Part shown: positions 6,259 to 10,275 of the stretch, one piece after another | Layout: the number at the start of each line of letters is the position of its first letter | How positions within the stretch are numbered: the stretch's first letter is position 1 | Source of the DNA: Methanobacteriota archaeon | GTDB taxonomy: Archaea > Thermoplasmatota > Poseidoniia > Poseidoniales > Thalassarchaeaceae | Reading direction: 5' to 3' | NCBI GenBank assembly: GCA_002685895.1 | Contig: NYYK01000025.1 | Location: 18,507-28,781 of the forward strand | DNA: 10,275 nucleotides | The notes under the pieces: model-generated | What the model was told of the DNA's origin: nothing | Seen by the model: only the letters and a program-made list of their open reading frames with translations | The model's database searches: none | Translations under genes and position numbers: made by a program

Positions 6259-9200
6259 TTGAAGCGGAAAGTGAGTATCTGCTTTGCCCCAACTGTCACA
6301 TTCCAGCCACGATCGCTAATATCTACAGACTTACCAGCATTCTCAAGCATATCACACGCATTACACTCGAATAGTGGAAGATCAGTCTCAATTCTTCCTT
6401 CCCAATCATGTTTGGTAGGATTGTGGACTCTGATAACCGTGCCTTCGCCATCCTCTGCTGGCTTACAAGCGGATAAGAGAGGCCTTGGGCCTTCTCCAAC
6501 AAATCGTACTGGGGCTGCTGAACGGCCGCGGATTCCCTTAGATGTTGGTTGATCGAAAAAGCCGTTCAACTGCGGCTTCGGCATAGCTGGCAAGAGGGTA
6601 GTTTGAGCAGCAAACGCCTCCGCTTTCTCATGGACTCCTGCTTGGGCCCATAACCCCTCATAAGCCAAAATACCCCATTTCATCCATGACTGCCCCGGGC
6701 ACTGAGCACCGGGTGCTGGATAACATGGGCCGGCTCGGTTTCTTCTGCTGGCAAAACCATCTCGAGAGAGCCAACCTGTAGCCCTAAGCATTGTCACGCG
6801 AATATCTAGGCCATCAGAGCCATCGGTCTGAGCAGTTTCATACTCATTTGAACCGGGAACCAAGACTGCAAGGCCACCAAGTCGATCTTGTAGGGCCACA
6901 AACTGACTGAAATGCTGGGTTGGAACCTGTGGTTGCTCCCACTCCTCATCGTGAGGCCAACTTGTGGGGTGTGAAAGAACATCGTAAGCTGCCCCGCACC
7001 AGACTTTCTTAGGCGTTAATCCAGTAGGTAAACAGAGTCTGAGTCTGTGGTCTTCACAAGTATTGTTCATCCAAGTTTCAACTTCAATCACCTTTGAGCC
7101 AGAGCGAAGTGTGACATAATGGTCAACTGTGACCCAATCTTCTTCAGCAGAGCGCTTCTGAGTTGAATCATCAAAATTGACTGGTAATGCCCAATGAACC
7201 TGAACGTGAACAGTAGTCAACCACTCAGTTTCCATCATCAATGTGATGGTTACATCCCTTTGCCCTGAAGAATCGAGATCGCACACCCTGCGGTCATTAG
7301 CTTGCACACGATTCTGCATCTTGTCGCCCTTTCCACTTCCTACCTCGCAAGGGTGACCTCCGGCAGACCAGTCGTAAGAATCGCCGGCATCTTCTGAATC
7401 TTCCAGCCTTGCAACGCCAGAGTAAGTTCTCTTGGTTGCAGCATCTACAACATCCCATCTTCCATCCTGTCGGAACTGAACTCTGACAAGACCATTGTCA
7501 ACCCAGTCAGTACGCCCCTGACGGCCACCAGTCTTTACTGGCTTGCCAGGTAAATTCTGAGAGGCGTGGCCGGGTAACAAGTGAGCAACATGAATGCCGG
7601 GTGGTAGATTGTGAATTAGCACAGCACCCTGAACTTTTGGTAACTCGACATTTATTGCACGGTCAGCGTGAACATAAAGGTCAAACATTGGTTCAGTGAT
7701 AGTCATCATGGTCTGAATCAAGCAACCATCAGCAGGTTTGGACAACTCGATTTTCATAGTCGTGTTGGGCTCCATGAAGCAGCGATATGCCGGTAATGGA
7801 ATATCAATCGGCAAAGTTCCAGACCATGCCACGGGTAATGGATTATGCAATAAAATTGGAACTGCATCTCTGTCAACATGATGGAGATTGAAAGCACCAC
7901 GCAACTCATCATTGGCATCTTCAACAAGCATCAATGAAATTTCTTGGGCATGTTTCAGCAAGACTTCGTCATCGTCATGAACGGCATCAACTGAACAACC
8001 ACATACATCGTCATGTGGGTGAGTTCTCAATACCTCTCGCCAAGCAAGATTGAGCCTTTCCTGTCGATTCCGGCCCCCAAATGCACGAGCAGCAGCACTG
8101 AGTGGTTCCACTCTATCCCCCAAAGCGCGCATGGTTTGGTCATTGAGTCTCTTGAGGTACATTCTCGCACTGAAAACTCCAGACAAGATATTTCGATCCC
8201 AACCATCGTGAAGTTCCCCTTGGTAATGGTGCATCTTCTTGCGACCAATCCAAGATTTAATGTCGTCAACATATTCTTTGAAAGAGGAGTGCTTGAATTG
8301 AATTTTCTTGCCGAAATGGTCGTTGGCGGCAGTAATCAGTTTGGGTAGTGTGACTTGCGGTGCTGTATGGTCACTTCCTTGGCCAAACAAAAGGTGTTCA
8401 GGTCGCCAATTGTATGTCTTTTTATGCAAATCGAGAAGCCGCTCCATCTTAGCCATTGCAGTATCGATATTGACATTTTCTGAACTCTTTTTATCGAGTG
8501 GTCTATCCTCAAAACCCCAAGCCATCAAGTTGGGATAATCGGGGACCTGCTTAATGGCAAGAACCTCTGTTTCCCCATCTGCTGCCGTCCAATAGAAGAT
8601 GCCTTTTGCCTCTTCTGCGACCCAAGGGCCTGCACCCCTAGTGAAGATGAATGAGTCAAGGCCGCAACCTTGCAATATTGCTGGTAGTTGGCCAACATGT
8701 CCGAATGGGTCTGGAACATAACCGATGTCTGAACGGCCGCCGAAAGCATTTGCAACTCTATTGCCAGCAATGAGATTGCGGACGAGCCCTTCACCTCCAA
8801 CAATGTACTCATCAGGAAGTACATACCACGGCCCAATAGAGAGTCTACCTGACTCGACAAGAGAGATGAGTCTCTCGCGGTTCTCCGGCCTAACATCAAG
8901 ATAATCTTCAATGACCACAGTCTGTCCATCGAGCTCAAAAGTGGGGAAGGATTCTGGGTTCGCCTCCATCAAATCAAGAAGATCATCTACCATCTCAACT
9001 AACTTGTAACGGTACTGCTGGAATGGCAAATACCACGCCCTGTCCCAGTGGGTGTGAGGAACTATGTGGCCAACTAGTTTGGAATCTCCCATCTCACTCG
9101 CCATCTCAAGTTGAGGGGTGCTCTCTACGGGCTCGGCTGGAGGTGCTACAGGGTCACGTAATGGCTTACGAAGAGGTGATAATTCACCGATTTCTACCAC

Positions 9201-9980
9201 TTCTACCTCTACTTCATCGCGTGGGTCTGCATCATGTGCTTCGACAAGAGGGGCTTCTGATTCAACGGGCGATGGTTCTTCTTCAGCCTCTTCATCGACT
9301 GAGGTTTCAGCCTGTTCGGTGTCATCTTCGTAGTCGCTTTCAACATCACTAGAATCTGTGCTTGGAACCTCTAGGGAATCATTGGCAGAATCTGCAGCAA
9401 CTGGTGAATCTGTAGGGGGACCTTCTGGAGGTCCTGTAGGGGGCCCTGTTGGTTCTGCTGGAGGTGGACCAGTAGGAGCGGCAGGAGGTGGACCTGTTGG
9501 TGCGGCAGGTGGGCCACTAGTTGCCCCCATCATAGCTAGGGCGTCACCCATCTTGATTCCAACTAAGTCTTCGGCGCCATCATCATCAGAATCTACCTCA
9601 TCGCTGGATTCATCCTCTGCATCAGACTCCATTTCAACTGATTCTTCGCTATCTTCAACAAATTCATCCTCTGATGATTCAACTTCCTCAATCTCTTCAA
9701 TCTCTGAATCATCTTGGGGTGTTGGTGGACCTATTGGTGGCATTGAAGGTGGGCCACCCCCTATTGGAGGCCCTCTTGAAGGGGCGCCAGGTGGGCCACG
9801 CATAGTCGGCTTTGCATTACTTGGAGGGCCGCTTGCTGGACCGCTGGGGGGGCCGCGAGTTGCTGGGCCACCGGGAGGGCCGCGCGGAGGGCCGCTTGAA
9901 GGTCCACCGGGTGACCTGCTAGGTGGGCCTCTCGATGGGCCGCCCGGCCCATCCTTCTTGACTCGCCTCTTCCGCGCCAT
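6255..9980 (-). CDS. GH38 alpha-mannosidase-family enzyme with long disordered N-terminal extension
   Basis: This 1241-residue protein has two parts. Residues 1-300 are low complexity: basic start MARKRRVKK, GPP/GGP repeats (11-88), an acidic run (90-138), a second GPP repeat block (155-190) and further acidic sequence (198-265). Residues 301-1241 form a full-length GH38 enzyme: PHTHWDRAW (308-316, zinc ligands H311 and D313), ELDGQTVVIEDYL (349-361), IGPWYVLPDEY (382-392), PDPFGH (423-428, nucleophile and zinc ligand D424), GELHD (588-592) and HPHDDVCGC (654-662, zinc ligand H656), followed by the beta-sandwich C-terminal domains. Known: GH38 enzymes cleave alpha-linked mannose with retention, and bacterial relatives include mannosylglycerate hydrolases. 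The HTHWD and HDxxCGCS forms are of this prokaryotic type, so either substrate is possible. No signal peptide or membrane segment is seen, so it is probably cytoplasmic. The start ATG 9980 begins the basic tail; an alternative start next to the catalytic domain cannot be excluded, but the extension is in frame and uninterrupted. Confidence 0.93.
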   Translation of the reverse strand: MARKRRVKKDGPGGPSRGPPSRSPGGPSSGPPRGPPGGPATRGPPSGPASGPPSNAKPTMRGPPGAPSRGPPIGGGPPSMPPIGPPTPQDDSEIEEIEEVESSEDEFVEDSEESVEMESDAEDESSDEVDSDDDGAEDLVGIKMGDALAMMGATSGPPAAPTGPPPAAPTGPPPAEPTGPPTGPPEGPPTDSPVAADSANDSLEVPSTDSSDVESDYEDDTEQAETSVDEEAEEEPSPVESEAPLVEAHDADPRDEVEVEVVEIGELSPLRKPLRDPVAPPAEPVESTPQLEMASEMGDSKLVGHIVPHTHWDRAWYLPFQQYRYKLVEMVDDLLDLMEANPESFPTFELDGQTVVIEDYLDVRPENRERLISLVESGRLSIGPWYVLPDEYIVGGEGLVRNLIAGNRVANAFGGRSDIGYVPDPFGHVGQLPAILQGCGLDSFIFTRGAGPWVAEEAKGIFYWTAADGETEVLAIKQVPDYPNLMAWGFEDRPLDKKSSENVNIDTAMAKMERLLDLHKKTYNWRPEHLLFGQGSDHTAPQVTLPKLITAANDHFGKKIQFKHSSFKEYVDDIKSWIGRKKMHHYQGELHDGWDRNILSGVFSARMYLKRLNDQTMRALGDRVEPLSAAARAFGGRNRQERLNLAWREVLRTHPHDDVCGCSVDAVHDDDEVLLKHAQEISLMLVEDANDELRGAFNLHHVDRDAVPILLHNPLPVAWSGTLPIDIPLPAYRCFMEPNTTMKIELSKPADGCLIQTMMTITEPMFDLYVHADRAINVELPKVQGAVLIHNLPPGIHVAHLLPGHASQNLPGKPVKTGGRQGRTDWVDNGLVRVQFRQDGRWDVVDAATKRTYSGVARLEDSEDAGDSYDWSAGGHPCEVGSGKGDKMQNRVQANDRRVCDLDSSGQRDVTITLMMETEWLTTVHVQVHWALPVNFDDSTQKRSAEEDWVTVDHYVTLRSGSKVIEVETWMNNTCEDHRLRLCLPTGLTPKKVWCGAAYDVLSHPTSWPHDEEWEQPQVPTQHFSQFVALQDRLGGLAVLVPGSNEYETAQTDGSDGLDIRVTMLRATGWLSRDGFASRRNRAGPCYPAPGAQCPGQSWMKWGILAYEGLWAQAGVHEKAEAFAAQTTLLPAMPKPQLNGFFDQPTSKGIRGRSAAPVRFVGEGPRPLLSACKPAEDGEGTVIRVHNPTKHDWEGRIETDLPLFECNACDMLENAGKSVDISDRGWNVTVGAKQILTFRFK
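9171..9980 (-). other. Disordered GPP-repeat and acidic extension of the mannosidase
   Basis: Codons 1-270 of the GH38 gene encode alternating Pro/Gly-rich and Asp/Glu/Ser-rich blocks with almost no aromatic residues. Such composition predicts no stable fold. The first block has the basic tail followed by GPP, GGP and SGPP units. The acidic blocks hold long Glu/Asp/Ser runs. Possible roles are a flexible tether, a cell-surface or partner anchor, or a solubility tail. The sequence alone does not decide between them. The bias also creates long false open frames on the other strand. Confidence 0.85.
9457..9525 (-). repeat. 24-base tandem repeat in the GPP region
   Basis: Two near-identical 24-base units (9457-9480 and 9481-9504) and a shorter third (9505-9525) encode AAPTGPPP-like octapeptides. 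The units differ at a few bases, so the array grew by duplication and has since drifted. Copy number may vary between strains. Confidence 0.75.
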
Positions 9981-10032
9981 GCACGGCGTTTCACCGGTCG
10001 CCTATCAATTCTATTGAGCCAAACGAAGAAAA
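9981..10032 (-). promoter_or_regulatory. Short intergenic gap with possible internal promoter
   Basis: Fifty-two bases lie between the dehydrogenase stop and the mannosidase ATG. The minus strand has the A/T-rich CAATAGAATTGATAG at about 10001-10015, some 21-35 bases before the ATG, which could be an archaeal TATA element for a leaderless transcript. A GGTGA about 10 bases before the ATG is a poor ribosome site. Read-through from the upstream gene is equally possible. Confidence 0.3.
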
Positions 10033-10275
10033 TCAAGAGCCAATTAATTCTTCGACCGAATCGTGTAAACCCTCTGCTACAATTTGAATTGCTCTAAAAT
10101 AGCCAAAATTATCTACTAATTTGGATAATTTGACAGCAGAAGCATCGGACGGCTCGCGGTAAGCGAGTGCGCTCTTCATTGTCTCTACGAGAGCAGTATG
10201 TGGCAATCCATGGGAAATACAGAGGTGAAGCGGCCCTAAGATTCGGTCATGCAACCCAAGTTTTCGTATCGGGTC
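10033..10275 (-). CDS. mtlD: Mannitol-1-phosphate dehydrogenase-like protein, C-terminal part only
   Basis: The frame is open from the right edge to a TGA at 10035-10033, giving the last 80 residues of a longer gene. A TTG at 10254 is not a credible start, because the homology begins before it. What is seen: DPIRKLG (1-7) followed by HDRILGPL (9-16), then SHGLPHTALVETMKSALAYR (20-39) and SDASAVKLSKLV (42-53). This agrees with the helical C-terminal domain of MtlD, where E. coli has a PLRKLSAGDRL motif and a following EYGLPH segment. Known: MtlD interconverts mannitol 1-phosphate and fructose 6-phosphate with NAD(H). Other polyol or hexuronate dehydrogenases of the same long-chain family share this domain, so the exact substrate is uncertain. 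The Rossmann domain lies outside the window. It precedes the mannosidase by 52 bases on the same strand and may head the same operon. Confidence 0.74.
   Translation of the reverse strand, partial: DPIRKLGLHDRILGPLHLCISHGLPHTALVETMKSALAYREPSDASAVKLSKLVDNFGYFRAIQIVAEGLHDSVEELIGS

Noticed and set aside
8525..8938. Minus-strand 137-codon frame within the mannosidase gene
   Set aside because: It is a frame-shifted reading of the GH38 catalytic domain, whose correct frame is uninterrupted here, so it shows neither a separate gene nor a frameshift.
9411..9980. Repeated GGxGGxCC blocks considered as a CRISPR or mobile-element repeat
   Set aside because: The repeats are short, uneven, in frame and have no spacers or inverted ends. 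They are coding repeats for GPP units.
9358..10017. Long plus-strand open frame rich in Gly, Ser and Pro, opposite the mannosidase N-terminus
   Set aside because: It is the antisense reading of the repetitive GPP and acidic coding region. The codon bias of that region removes stops on the other strand. It has no recognisable domain.
9761..10036. Minus-strand 91-codon frame overlapping the mannosidase start
   Set aside because: It is an out-of-frame reading of the same GPP repeats and gives an Arg/Ala/Gln-rich product with no motif. The mannosidase frame continues into a clear GH38 domain.

Overview
The window is a carbohydrate-metabolism locus, probably from an uncultured marine archaeon. 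A Marine Group II (Poseidoniales)-type euryarchaeon is my best guess. The evidence for this is indirect. A glycosidase carries a long GPP/GGP-repeat plus acidic extension of a kind I associate with that group. Genes at the head of a transcription unit start with ATG or GTG without a Shine-Dalgarno sequence, while downstream genes in a unit often have GAGG-type sites. No rRNA, tRNA, CRISPR array, insertion sequence or phage gene was seen.

Left half: a divergent pair plus an operon. On the minus strand, a sugar-phosphate nucleotidyltransferase (738 to beyond position 1, C-terminus cut off by the window edge) is transcribed leftward. On the plus strand, from 848, three genes follow one another: a GHMP kinase closely resembling plant glucuronokinase, a divergent GH67-like alpha-glucuronidase homologue joined to it by an ATGA stop/start overlap, and a tryptophan-rich protein of unknown function. 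Together these suggest a route in which glucuronic acid is released, phosphorylated at C1 and then converted to UDP-glucuronate. This pathway is inferred from family resemblance and gene order.

Right half: a minus-strand operon-like run reading leftward from the right edge. It holds the C-terminus of a mannitol-1-phosphate dehydrogenase-like protein (cut by the window edge), a 1241-residue GH38 alpha-mannosidase-family enzyme with a ~300-residue disordered N-terminal extension, a DUF2817 (M14-like zinc carboxypeptidase fold) protein, and a compact GHMP sugar kinase related to HddA and fucokinase. Gaps between genes are 52, 9 and 40 bases. This run converges on the plus-strand operon, and the two last genes overlap tail to tail by 14 bases.

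Taken together, the locus looks like an intracellular pathway for salvage of glycans containing mannose and uronic acid. No transporter, secretion signal or transmembrane segment is visible, so import would have to be encoded elsewhere. The most interesting points are the glucuronokinase/GH67-like/nucleotidyltransferase cluster, the unknown Trp-rich protein linked to it, the shortened GHMP kinase, and the disordered extension on the mannosidase.
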